Made by a program: the position numbers and the translations under genes. A DNA stretch of 64,000 nt, taken from NCBI GenBank assembly GCA_022793655.1, contig JAAWDG010000011.1:1-64000 (forward strand), read 5' to 3'. Every line of letters begins with the position of its first letter. Position 1 is the first letter of the stretch. This DNA comes from Clostridiales bacterium. Its GTDB lineage: Bacteria > Bacillota > Clostridia > Oscillospirales > CAG-272. A model generated the notes under the pieces. That model was given only the letters and a program-made list of their open reading frames with translations. It had not been told where the DNA came from and searched no databases. Below are positions 41,298 to 49,771 of this stretch, piece after piece.

Positions 41298-42938
41298 ATG
41301 GCAAAGAAAGCAAAGAATTTATTTTTATCAGGTGTATTTATCCTGTCGATATCCAATATCATCATTAAAGTTATTGGGCTTATGTTTAAAATTCCCCTTA
41401 CCAATATTATTGGAGACAGCGGTATGGGCTATTTTAATTCGGCCTATACCATTTATGTATGGTTTTATATGATTAGTACCGCCGGCCTGCCGGTCGCTGT
41501 TTCGATTATGATCAGCGAGGCAAGAGCCAAAGGCAACCTGTTAGAAGTAAAACGTATCTATAAAGTGACAATGGGCTTGTTTTTGCTGATTGGCGCGGCC
41601 GGCACGGCTGTGATGATGTTAGGGGCTGGCGGCTTTGCTTCGCTTATCGGTAATGACGGAGCTCGTTTATCTATTTTGGCGATCGCTCCTACTTTGTTCT
41701 TTATCTGTATTTCCAGTGCGATCAGGGGCTATTTTCAAGGCTATCAGTACATGGTGCCTACTGCCATTTCGCAATTAATTGAGGCGGCGGGAAAACTGAT
41801 ATTTGGTATTTTGCTGGCATCCTATGCGGTATCTCGGTTTACCGAACAGTCGGCGCTGCCAACGGTTTCTTCTTATGCAATTTTTGGTCTCGATATTGCT
41901 GTTTTTCTCGGCATGCTGTACTTAATTTTTGCAAAGTTTCGTTTTAAAAGTGAGCAATTCGACAAAGATGTTGTTGCAAAAGAGACTGGTGTAGTGCGTA
42001 GCAATGGGCGTATTGCGGCGACGATTGCCAAAATTGCCATTCCGGTTACGATTAGCTCTTCGGTCATGAGCTTGACCAATTTAATTGATCTTTCGATTGT
42101 TATGCGGCGGCTGCAGTCAATCGGCCTTTCACAGGCGATGTCAAATGCGGTGTGGGGGAATTACTCCTCGCTTGCAGTGCCTATGTTTAATTTACCGCCT
42201 GTTTTGATTTATCCGATTTCTTATTCACTGGTTCCTTTGTTGTCTGGTTATTTTGCGGATGGCAGACAAGAGAAAGCGAATAAGACTATGCATAGTGCTA
42301 TTCGCATTTCGGCTATTATCATTATTCCTATGGCGCTCGGCCTCTCTGTGATGGCGGAACCAATCTTGAAGTTGCTGTATAACCCGCATTCGGCCGAAAT
42401 GGCGGCACCGCTGCTCTCGATATTAGCGCTTTCGGTTTTCTTTGTCGGTATGATTGCCATCACAAATGCCATTTTGCAGGCGTCTGGTCATGAAAAACTG
42501 CCCATTTTGTCAATGGTGGCAGGTGCTGTTGTCAAAATCATTTCCAGTTTGATTTTAATTGGTATACCTTCGATTGGTATCTATGGTACGCCGATTGGCA
42601 CATTCTTGTGTTATATGACAACCACAATTATTAATTTTTATTATATTGCGAAGTACACCGGCGTGGTGCCCAAATTGGTTCAAACCTTTCTTAAACCATT
42701 GGCCGCGGGCTTTGTCTGCTGTATGGGCGCGTATGGCACGTATTTTGTTGCGAGTCGTTTTGTGGATGTATCAAGCCGTGTTGGCAACGGGATTGCTACG
42801 CTGGCGGCTATTATGATTGCTTGCATTCTTTATCTTACTTTGCTATTATTGTGTAAAGGACTTGATAAAGAAGATATTTGCATGTTGCCAAAGGGAAATA
42901 AAATCGCAGGCCTTTTACATAAAATGAGGCTTATGTAA
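41298..42938 (+). CDS. Polysaccharide biosynthesis/MATE-type flippase (SpoVB/MurJ-like)
   Basis: About 14 hydrophobic segments; FLSGVFILSISNIIIKVIGLMFKIPLTNIIGDSGMGYFNSAYTIY; next to the yabO-like/yabP/yabQ cluster. Confidence 0.88.
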   Translation: MAKKAKNLFLSGVFILSISNIIIKVIGLMFKIPLTNIIGDSGMGYFNSAYTIYVWFYMISTAGLPVAVSIMISEARAKGNLLEVKRIYKVTMGLFLLIGAAGTAVMMLGAGGFASLIGNDGARLSILAIAPTLFFICISSAIRGYFQGYQYMVPTAISQLIEAAGKLIFGILLASYAVSRFTEQSALPTVSSYAIFGLDIAVFLGMLYLIFAKFRFKSEQFDKDVVAKETGVVRSNGRIAATIAKIAIPVTISSSVMSLTNLIDLSIVMRRLQSIGLSQAMSNAVWGNYSSLAVPMFNLPPVLIYPISYSLVPLLSGYFADGRQEKANKTMHSAIRISAIIIIPMALGLSVMAEPILKLLYNPHSAEMAAPLLSILALSVFFVGMIAITNAILQASGHEKLPILSMVAGAVVKIISSLILIGIPSIGIYGTPIGTFLCYMTTTIINFYYIAKYTGVVPKLVQTFLKPLAAGFVCCMGAYGTYFVASRFVDVSSRVGNGIATLAAIMIACILYLTLLLLCKGLDKEDICMLPKGNKIAGLLHKMRLM

Positions 42939-42967
42939 ATCAATAAATTAAAGAGAAGGAAAAATAA

Positions 42968-43210
42968 ATGAGACTTGATAAATATTTGAAGGTTTCGCGG
43001 CTTATTAAGCGAAGAACAGTCGCCAATGACGCTTGCGACGGATCGCATATCATGGTAAATGGCCGATCGGCCAAGGCGTCTTATCAGGTGAAAATAGGCG
43101 ATGTGATTGAAATTAAGTTAGGGGCTAAAACATCGAAATTTAAAGTGCTGGATGTGCGTGAGCATGTGCAGAAAAATGACGCTTCAGATATGTATGAGGT
43201 TATAGAGTAA
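42968..43210 (+). CDS. S4-domain RNA-binding protein (RqcP/YabO-like)
   Basis: MRLDKYLKVSRLIKRRTVANDACDGSHIMVNGRSAKASYQVKIGDVIEI. Confidence 0.92.
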   Translation: MRLDKYLKVSRLIKRRTVANDACDGSHIMVNGRSAKASYQVKIGDVIEIKLGAKTSKFKVLDVREHVQKNDASDMYEVIE

Positions 43211-43262
43211 AGATTTTTCGCATATAATCCAAATGGATCATCCATATAGGGGGTATATGCAC

Positions 43263-43532
43263 ATGAGTGAACAAACTATGACCGAAAAGCCACACGCCAT
43301 CGCGGTGAAAAATCGCGAGATTGCTACGGTAACCGGTGTGAGCGAGGTTTTAAATTTTGATGAAGAGGGAATTATGCTGAAAACCAGCATGGGTACCCTT
43401 GGCATTGATGGAGAAGACCTGCGAATTACAAGACTTGATTTAGATCGCCAAGAGGTAGATTTTGAAGGCAAAATCAACGGTTTCATGTATGCACAGCAAG
43501 CCAAACGAAAAGGGCTCTTTCGGAAAAACTAA
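43263..43532 (+). CDS. yabP: Sporulation protein YabP
   Basis: Forespore protein family; upstream of yabQ; ITGVSEVLNFDEEGIMLKTSMGTLGIDGEDLRITRLDLDRQEVDFEGKINGFMY-type sequence. Confidence 0.88.
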   Translation: MSEQTMTEKPHAIAVKNREIATVTGVSEVLNFDEEGIMLKTSMGTLGIDGEDLRITRLDLDRQEVDFEGKINGFMYAQQAKRKGLFRKN

Positions 43533-44044
43533 TGGATATTACCGATCGCAGAGTTCTTTTATTAACGGCTTATTCACTTGTTTTAGGTGTATTTCTGGGC
43601 CTGTGCTGGGGTGTGTTGTCATTTATTCGCATTGTCTTGACCCCTTCTGCTAAGACAGATGTAAAATCGCGCATTATGTGTGATATGATCACCTTCTTTT
43701 TTGATGTGTTCTTTGCACTGTTTTCATCGGTGGCGGCTGTGTTTTTGTTTTTTGGCGCGAATAATGGGCGCATACGTCTTTTGGGTTTAGTGGGCTGCGG
43801 TGTAGGTTTCGTTGTCTATCACACGCTGATTGGCAAGCGGCTCTTGAAGGCGGCCGAGCGTTTTGTTCATATCGTTCGACGGGGTCTTATATTTATTTAT
43901 CGCAAAACATTGGGACGCGTATTTACTATGTTCAAAAATATGTTTATGGCTCCTTGGCGTTTTGCGAAGCGAAAGATGGGACAAAGAAAGAAGAAAGTAA
44001 AGGCAGTCAAACGACGCAAATCTACAGAAAAATTTACGATATGA
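43532..44044 (+). CDS. yabQ: Spore cortex biosynthesis protein YabQ
   Basis: Multi-TM YabQ-like protein directly overlapping the yabP stop. Confidence 0.85.
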   Translation: MDITDRRVLLLTAYSLVLGVFLGLCWGVLSFIRIVLTPSAKTDVKSRIMCDMITFFFDVFFALFSSVAAVFLFFGANNGRIRLLGLVGCGVGFVVYHTLIGKRLLKAAERFVHIVRRGLIFIYRKTLGRVFTMFKNMFMAPWRFAKRKMGQRKKKVKAVKRRKSTEKFTI

Positions 44045-44045
44045 C

Positions 44046-44160
44046 AAGAATAACCCTAAAGGGTTATTCTTACGAAATTTAACTGGTCGTGCGGATGCAC
44101 GACCTGCCGGATTATCCGGCACCGTTAAATTTCAAGGTAGCTGAAACTTTATGATACAAC
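44046..44160 (+). repeat. Structured repeat unit A
   Basis: Perfect 11-bp hairpin AAGAATAACCCtaaaGGGTTATTCTT; outer 10-bp helix GAAATTTAAC(44074-44083)/GTTAAATTTC(44124-44133) enclosing GGTCGTGCggatGCACGACC and GCCGGattatCCGGC; tail AAGGTAGCTGAAACTTTATGATACAAC. Confidence 0.85.
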
Positions 44161-44268
44161 AAAAACCCTGGCGGGTAATTCTTGGAAAGATTGACTTGTC
44201 ACCTAAAAAGGTGACATTCCGGCAGTGCCGGAAACGCCAATCTTTATGGTAGTTAAAACCTTTATAAC
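44161..44268 (+). repeat. Structured repeat unit B
   Basis: ACCCtggcGGGTaaTTCTT; outer helix AAAGATTG(44186-44193)/CAATCTTT(44238-44245) enclosing TGTCACCTaaaaAGGTGACA and TTCCGGCagtGCCGGAA; tail ATGGTAGTTAAAACCTTTATAACAA. Confidence 0.85.
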
Positions 44269-44385
44269 AAGAACACTCCTAACGGATTGCTCTTAGAAAG
44301 TTCATCTTTTTGCTTTCTTAAGCGAAATTCCAGCGAAGCTGGAAACGATGAATTTTTCGTTAGCTGAACGGTTGCGCGATACATA
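44269..44385 (+). repeat. Structured repeat unit C
   Basis: 5' hairpin AAGAACACTCCtaacGGATTGCTCTT; outer helix AAAGTTCATC(44297-44306)/GATGAATTTT(44347-44356) enclosing TTTTGCTTtcttAAGCGAAA and TTCCAGCgaaGCTGGAA; tail CGTTAGCTGAAC. Confidence 0.85.
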
Positions 44386-44399
44386 GAATCATCAATAGA

Positions 44400-44690
44400 T
44401 TGAAAGAGGACGTAATGAAAAACTGGAATTTTTTTATGAAAATAGCCGTGCTTGTGTTCCTTTTATTTGGTATTATCACGACGGTACAGTTAAATTTACA
44501 AATTTCTGAACTGAAAAAAACAGCTACCGCGTCTCGCAGTGAAATTGATTCATTGAATGACGATATTGATGAATTAATCGATGAAATCGAGCAGCCCATT
44601 GACGAAAATTATATCATGAAATTTGCAAGAGAAAGTTTAAACTATCATTTGCCGTCTGAAATTGTATATTATAATGATATGACCAAATAA
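44400..44690 (+). CDS. divIC: Septum formation initiator DivIC/FtsB-like
   Basis: N-terminal TM plus coiled coil; IMKFARESLNYHLPSEIVYYND C-terminus; downstream of yabP/yabQ as in Bacillus/Clostridia. Confidence 0.85.
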   Translation: MKEDVMKNWNFFMKIAVLVFLLFGIITTVQLNLQISELKKTATASRSEIDSLNDDIDELIDEIEQPIDENYIMKFARESLNYHLPSEIVYYNDMTK

Positions 44691-44795
44691 GAATAAGCCT
44701 TACGGCTTATTCTTATAAAATTTGACTTTTAATGAAAACAGCATTCTGCCTTAAGGCAGAATCGTCAAATTTTAAGTTAGTGGAAAGTTTGAAAT
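44689..44795 (+). repeat. Structured repeat unit D
   Basis: Perfect 11-bp hairpin AAGAATAAGCCttacGGCTTATTCTT starting inside the divIC stop codon; outer helix AAAATTTGAC(44717-44726)/GTCAAATTTT(44764-44773) enclosing ATTCTGCCttaaGGCAGAAT; tail AAGTTAGTGGAAAGTTT. Confidence 0.85.
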
Positions 44796-44800
44796 TAAAT

Positions 44801-44932
44801 AAGAACAATTCTAACGGATTGATCTTAAAGAATAAGCCATGCGGCTTGGCCTTAGAAAATTAAACTTGCCGCGTAAGTAAGCGGCATTTTTGTAAAACCG
44901 AAACCGTTTAATTTTCAGATAGCTAAAAAAAT
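44801..44932 (+). repeat. Structured repeat unit E (two tandem 5' hairpins)
   Basis: AAGAACAATTCtaacGGATTGATCTT and AAGAATAAGCCatgcGGCTTGGCCTT; outer 11-bp helix GAAAATTAAAC(44855-44865)/GTTTAATTTTC(44906-44916) enclosing TGCCGC...GCGGCA; tail AGATAGCTAAAAAAAT. Confidence 0.8.
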
Positions 44933-44991
44933 GAGAAAAATAAGGGCAAGTTCGCATCTTAGTCCAAGATATAAAAAATGAGGAAGTTGCT

Positions 44992-45837
44992 ATGAGAGAA
45001 ATAAGCGCACAACAAATTACAATGGAAGTGAAAAAATTATTAATGCAGGCGAATTATGTTTTACCTGCTGATGCTGAAGCGTTGATTGGCAAGGCGCAGC
45101 AAAACGAGACCAATGGGTTAGCAAAAGAAGTACTTGCCGCTTTAGAACAGAACTTGTGCGCGGCAAAGGAAATGGAACTTCCTATTTGTCAGGATACGGG
45201 CATGGCGGTTCTTTTTGTTGAGCTGGGCAGGGAGGTTTGTATCGTGGGCGGTGAATATGAAGAGGCCATTCATGAAGGGGTCAGACAGGCCTATACCCAA
45301 GGCTTTTTGCGCAAAAGCGTGGTAAGAGACCCTTTGTTTGATCGGGTCAATACGAATGATAATACACCGGCCATTATCCATACCAGAATTGTGCCCGGCG
45401 ATAAAGTGAAAATAACGGTGGCGCCCAAGGGATTTGGCAGCGAGAATATGAGCGCGATCAAGATGTTTACGCCATCAGCCAAACGAGAGGATATTATTCA
45501 ATTTGTGTTAGATACCGTAAGAAATGCCGGCGGCAATCCTTGTCCTCCTCTATTGGTGGGCGTGGGTATTGGCGGCACCTTTGAATATTGTGCGCTGCTT
45601 GCTAAAAAGGCTTTAACACGGCCGGTGAGCCAGCACAATGCCTCGCCTGAATATCAAGCGTTAGAAGAAGATCTGCTTACACAGATTAATCAACTTGGTA
45701 TTGGTCCGCAGGGCTTTGGCGGCGATACAACGGCTTTGGCGGTAAATGTAGAGTGGTATCCAACCCATATTGCGGGTCTGCCGGTGGCGGTTAATATAAA
45801 CTGTCATGTTATGCGGCATGCAGAAACAATCCTGTAA
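44992..45837 (+). CDS. Fumarate hydratase (class I) alpha subunit / L(+)-tartrate dehydratase alpha-like
   Basis: [68 protein letters not shown]. Confidence 0.92.
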   Translation: MREISAQQITMEVKKLLMQANYVLPADAEALIGKAQQNETNGLAKEVLAALEQNLCAAKEMELPICQDTGMAVLFVELGREVCIVGGEYEEAIHEGVRQAYTQGFLRKSVVRDPLFDRVNTNDNTPAIIHTRIVPGDKVKITVAPKGFGSENMSAIKMFTPSAKREDIIQFVLDTVRNAGGNPCPPLLVGVGIGGTFEYCALLAKKALTRPVSQHNASPEYQALEEDLLTQINQLGIGPQGFGGDTTALAVNVEWYPTHIAGLPVAVNINCHVMRHAETIL

Positions 45838-45852
45838 ATCAAATCACGATTG

Positions 45853-45884
45853 TGAAATCTCTCTTTAATTAGAGAGATTTTTTA
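45853..45884 (+). terminator. Terminator after the fumarase alpha gene
   Basis: AAATCTCTctttaattAGAGAGATTTTTTATG. Confidence 0.8.
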
Positions 45885-45906
45885 TGATTGCTTTTTAATA
45901 TTCAAT

Positions 45907-46022
45907 AAGAATAATCTTTACGGATTATTCTTGGAAAGTTTGTCTTGTTACCCACAAGCGGGGGATATTTCGGCTGTGCAGAAACCGCCAATCTTTTTGG
46001 TAGCTAAAACTTTATAATACAA
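45907..46022 (+). repeat. Structured repeat unit F
   Basis: 11-pair hairpin AAGAATAATCTttacGGATTATTCTT (one G-U); outer helix AAAGTTTG(45935-45942)/CAATCTTT(45989-45996) with one mismatch; TTTCGGCtgtGCAGAAA; tail TTGGTAGCTAAAACTTTATAATACAA. Confidence 0.85.
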
Positions 46023-46066
46023 TAAAAGATTCATGAGCAAAATATGACAATTATTTTGATTTTCCA

Positions 46067-46097
46067 TTGACATAACAATACAATATATGGTATCATT
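46067..46097 (+). promoter_or_regulatory. Sigma-A-type promoter for xpt
   Basis: TTGACATAACAATACAATATATGGTATCAT (-35 TTGACA, 18-nt spacer, -10 TATCAT). Confidence 0.55.
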
Positions 46098-46127
46098 TTA
46101 CAGTAAAGCCAATGTGGAGAAGATAGA

Positions 46128-46697
46128 ATGAAAGCACTGGAAAAGAGAATATCTGAGGAAGGCGAGGCACTTTCATCAAATGTTTTGAAAGTGGGCTCTT
46201 TTTTAAATCAAAAAATTGACACAGCCTTTATGTTTGAAATGGGACAAGAAATTGCCTGTTTATACAAAAATGAGCCGATTACTAAAATTATAACGATCGA
46301 GGCATCTGGTATTGCCCTTGCATTAGCGGCGGCGTACTATATGAAGGTTCCGGTTGTCTTTGCGAAAAAAAGCAAGACAAGCAATGTGTCGGGCGAGGTT
46401 TATAGGGCGGCTATTCATTCTTTTACGCATAACTGTGATTATAATGCCGTTATTCCCAAAGCGTATCTTTCATCAGATGATACCGTATTAATCGTAGATG
46501 ATTTTTTGGCCGATGGCAATGCGGTGATTGGTTTAGCCAGCATGATTGGACAAGCAGGGGCGGCGCTTGCTGGTGCGGCCATTGGGATTGAAAAAGGTTT
46601 TCAAGGGGGTGGCGACGCCCTTCGCGCAAAAGGCGTGCGAGTGGAAAGTTTAGCCATCATTGAAAAAATGGAGCCGAATAAAATTGTTTACCGGTAA
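46128..46697 (+). CDS. xpt: Xanthine phosphoribosyltransferase
   Basis: VDDFLADGNAVIGLASMIGQAGA PRPP motif; Xpt-type N-terminus (Sec LSSNVLKVGSFLNQKID). Confidence 0.93.
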   Translation: MKALEKRISEEGEALSSNVLKVGSFLNQKIDTAFMFEMGQEIACLYKNEPITKIITIEASGIALALAAAYYMKVPVVFAKKSKTSNVSGEVYRAAIHSFTHNCDYNAVIPKAYLSSDDTVLIVDDFLADGNAVIGLASMIGQAGAALAGAAIGIEKGFQGGGDALRAKGVRVESLAIIEKMEPNKIVYR

Positions 46698-46744
46698 GGT
46701 AAGCATGATTTTATAAAATATTGCCTAAAGGCAGGAGGAAAAAC

Positions 46745-48019
46745 ATGAAAAGACTGATTTCGTTTTTACTGGTTCTTGCAGTTGCCATTACAGCAGGCAT
46801 GGCTTTGTCTGGCTGCGGCAACAAAGAGAATCAAGAGGGAGAGGGCCAGACTAATCCGTCTGAGGTGCAGAAAGATCTCAAAATAGGCGCTATTTTGCTT
46901 GGCGATGAAAACGAGGGTTATACCTATGCGCATATCGAAGGTATTCGAACTGCAGCAGCAGCGCTGAACATTCCAGAGGATCAAATTATTTTCTATTATA
47001 ATATTCCGGAATCGGATGAATGCTATGATACAGCTGTTAAATTAGTAGAAGCTGGTTGCAACCTGATTCTCTCGAACAGCTATGGTCACCAAACTTATAT
47101 GCAGGAAGTAGCAGAGACCTATAAGGATGAGGATATTACTTTTATTGCAATGACCGGTGATACAGCAAAGAAGAGCGGTCTTGCACATTTTAAGAATGCA
47201 TTTACAAAGATCTATGAATCAAGATATGTGTCTGGCGTTGCTGCCGGCATGAAAATTGCCGAACTGGTTAAAGACGGTAAACTTACCGACAAAAACTATG
47301 ATGCAGACGGCAATGTTAAAATTGGTTATGTAGGCGCACATCCGTTTGCCGAAGTGGTTTCCGGTTACACCGCTTTCTATTTAGGTGTAAAGAGTGTGTT
47401 TGAAGATGTGGTTATGGAAGTATCCTATACCAACTCTTGGTTTGATATTATTGAAGAGGGCGCAGCGGCCGAAGCTATGGTTTCGGATGGTTGTGTTATC
47501 ATTGGTCAGCATGCCGATTCTACCGGTGCGCCGGCGGCTGTTCAGGCCTTGAATCAAGCAGGCACAGTTTGTTATAGTGTTGGTTACAATATCAGCATGT
47601 TAGAGGTGGCGCCTGACGCCGCGCTCGTTTCGGCAACCAACAACTGGGCTGTTTATTATGAATATGCGTTTGGCCAAATGTTAAAGGGTGAAGAAATTGA
47701 TACAAACTGGGCCGAAGGTTATGAAAAAGATGCTGTTAGAACAACAGAGCTTGGCACAGCCTGTGCAGAGGGCACTAAAGAAAAGATTGAAGAAGTAGAG
47801 AAAGCCCTGAAAGAGGGAACACTGCATGTGTTTGATACTTCTAAATTCACAGTTGGCGGTGAAACAGTTACTTCTGCTTTTGCTACTGATACGGATGGAG
47901 ATTTTGTGAACGATGCTGATGAGGCGATTATTGATGGTTATTATCATGAGTCTTATTTCCAGGCGGCACCTTCTTTCTCCCTGCGGATTGATGGTATTAC
48001 AGAGTTAACTAAAAATTAA
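46745..48019 (+). CDS. BMP-family (PnrA-like) nucleoside-binding lipoprotein
   Basis: Lipobox ALSGCGN; LKIGAILLGDENEGYTYAHIEGI; periplasmic BMP fold. Confidence 0.88.
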   Translation: MKRLISFLLVLAVAITAGMALSGCGNKENQEGEGQTNPSEVQKDLKIGAILLGDENEGYTYAHIEGIRTAAAALNIPEDQIIFYYNIPESDECYDTAVKLVEAGCNLILSNSYGHQTYMQEVAETYKDEDITFIAMTGDTAKKSGLAHFKNAFTKIYESRYVSGVAAGMKIAELVKDGKLTDKNYDADGNVKIGYVGAHPFAEVVSGYTAFYLGVKSVFEDVVMEVSYTNSWFDIIEEGAAAEAMVSDGCVIIGQHADSTGAPAAVQALNQAGTVCYSVGYNISMLEVAPDAALVSATNNWAVYYEYAFGQMLKGEEIDTNWAEGYEKDAVRTTELGTACAEGTKEKIEEVEKALKEGTLHVFDTSKFTVGGETVTSAFATDTDGDFVNDADEAIIDGYYHESYFQAAPSFSLRIDGITELTKN

Positions 48020-48041
48020 ATAGAGAAGTGAAATTCGAAGT

Positions 48042-48074
48042 GTGACGGAAGCTGCCATCAGCAGCTTCCGTCAC
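48042..48074 (+). other. Perfect 14-bp intercistronic hairpin
   Basis: GTGACGGAAGCTGCcatcaGCAGCTTCCGTCAC, no strong U-tract, between the BMP lipoprotein and ATPase genes. Confidence 0.9.
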
Positions 48075-48157
48075 CGGATTTCTAACCTTTTGTTTGTATA
48101 AGAGGCGAGAGGAACTCTCGCTTGTTCTATGAGCAAAAGCAAAGGAAGTGAGTGGAA

Positions 48158-49771
48158 ATGGAACAGTCAATTGCGGTGCAGATGCAGCATATAAGCAAAC
48201 GGTTTGGCGCCGTGCAGGCCAACCATCAGGTGACGCTTGAAATTAAGCGTGGAGAGATTCTTTCGCTGCTTGGTGAAAACGGAAGTGGCAAGACCACGCT
48301 TATGAATATGCTGGCAGGTATATATTATCCCGACAGCGGCGAAATCTATGTCAATGGTCAAAAAGCCTCGATTCGTTCACCAAAAGATGCACTGGCGCTG
48401 GGCATAGGTATGATTCATCAGCATTATAAGTTAGTGGATGTATTTACCGCTGCCGAAAACATAGTACTTGGACTCAAAGAATCGCTTAATAAACGGCAGA
48501 TTATAGAAAAAATTCAATCAATATGTGAAAAATATGGGTTTCAGATCGATCCGAATCAAAAAGTGTATAATATGTCTGTTTCTGAAAAACAGACATTAGA
48601 AATAGTCAAGGTGTTATATCGCGGTGCTGATATTTTGATTTTGGATGAACCAACGGCCGTGCTGACCCCGCAGGAGGCTGAGCGGTTATTCACCGTGATC
48701 CGCAACATGCGGGATGATCGAAAGGCCGTTGTGATTATTACCCATAAACTGCAAGAGGTGCTTTCGGTTTCTGACCGTGTGGCTATTCTTCGTAAAGGGG
48801 AATATGTTGGAACCGTGAAAACCAAAGAGGCTACTGAGCTTTCACTGACCGAAATGATGGTGGGCAAAAAAGTAGCATTAGATATAACGCGTACACAGGT
48901 CAAACAAAAACAACTTCGTTTGCAAGTGGAAAATTTGAGCTGTTATAATCAAGAAGGTATCAAGGCGTTAGATAATGTTAGCTTTGACATATACAGTGGT
49001 GAGATTCTTGGTGTTGCCGGTATTTCAGGCTGTGGGCAAAAGGAACTCTTAGAAACGGTTGCCGGTCTTACACCGCCCGCAGAGGGCAGTACGATTACCT
49101 ATTATCCGCCGAGAGAACAACCGCCAAAGTCGCTTATTGGCTTAAGCCCTAAAAAGATCAGACAAAATGGTATAGCGCTTTCTTTTGTTCCTGAGGATCG
49201 CTTGGGTATGGGTCTTGTGGGCAGTATGGGTATGTCCGACAACATGATGTTAAAAAATTATGGACAAGGTCGACCGTTTTTCACTTCTTCCAAAGCGCCG
49301 AAGGCCTTGGCCGAGAAGATTCGCGATGAGCTTGAGGTGGTTACACCGGGTATTAGTACGCCGGTGCGCCGTCTTTCAGGCGGAAATGTGCAAAAAGTGC
49401 TGGTGGGACGCGAAATTGCAGCAGAACCAACCGTGTTAATGACCGCCTATGCGGTGCGCGGGTTAGATATTCACACGTCTTACACAATTTATCATTTGTT
49501 GGACGAGCAAAAGAAAAAGGGTGTCGCTGTTCTTTATGTGGGAGAGGATTTAGACGTTTTGTTGGCCCTTTGTGACCGCATCATGGTGCTCTGTGCGGGG
49601 CAGGTGACTGGCATTGTGGATGCCAAATCGACCACGAAAGAAGAACTTGGCTTGTTGATGACAGGGCAAAGAAATGATACCCAGGAATTATCAGATACAT
49701 GTGAGCAAGACAAAGGCAATCATCTGCAACAGCAAACCCAGCAAGATGAGCAGAAAGGGGAAGTAGAATGA
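48158..49771 (+). CDS. ABC transporter ATP-binding protein, two NBDs (nucleoside/BMP type)
   Basis: LLGENGSGKTTLMNML; LILDEPTAVLTPQEAE; second NBD LSGGNVQKVLVGREI. Confidence 0.93.
   Translation: MEQSIAVQMQHISKRFGAVQANHQVTLEIKRGEILSLLGENGSGKTTLMNMLAGIYYPDSGEIYVNGQKASIRSPKDALALGIGMIHQHYKLVDVFTAAENIVLGLKESLNKRQIIEKIQSICEKYGFQIDPNQKVYNMSVSEKQTLEIVKVLYRGADILILDEPTAVLTPQEAERLFTVIRNMRDDRKAVVIITHKLQEVLSVSDRVAILRKGEYVGTVKTKEATELSLTEMMVGKKVALDITRTQVKQKQLRLQVENLSCYNQEGIKALDNVSFDIYSGEILGVAGISGCGQKELLETVAGLTPPAEGSTITYYPPREQPPKSLIGLSPKKIRQNGIALSFVPEDRLGMGLVGSMGMSDNMMLKNYGQGRPFFTSSKAPKALAEKIRDELEVVTPGISTPVRRLSGGNVQKVLVGREIAAEPTVLMTAYAVRGLDIHTSYTIYHLLDEQKKKGVAVLYVGEDLDVLLALCDRIMVLCAGQVTGIVDAKSTTKEELGLLMTGQRNDTQELSDTCEQDKGNHLQQQTQQDEQKGEVE

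Noticed and set aside
44046-44071. Simple rho-independent terminator interpretation of the AAGAATAA hairpins
   Set aside because: Perfect stems but no U-tract immediately 3'; the hairpin is always followed by the same larger structured unit, so a terminator alone does not explain it.
44041-46022. CRISPR array interpretation of the repeated hairpins
   Set aside because: Units are about 110 nt, diverged, without identical short repeats and unique spacers, and no cas genes are present.
46022-46127. Purine riboswitch upstream of xpt
   Set aside because: Only about 105 nt containing repeat F's end and a promoter; no purine aptamer core or terminator/antiterminator seen.
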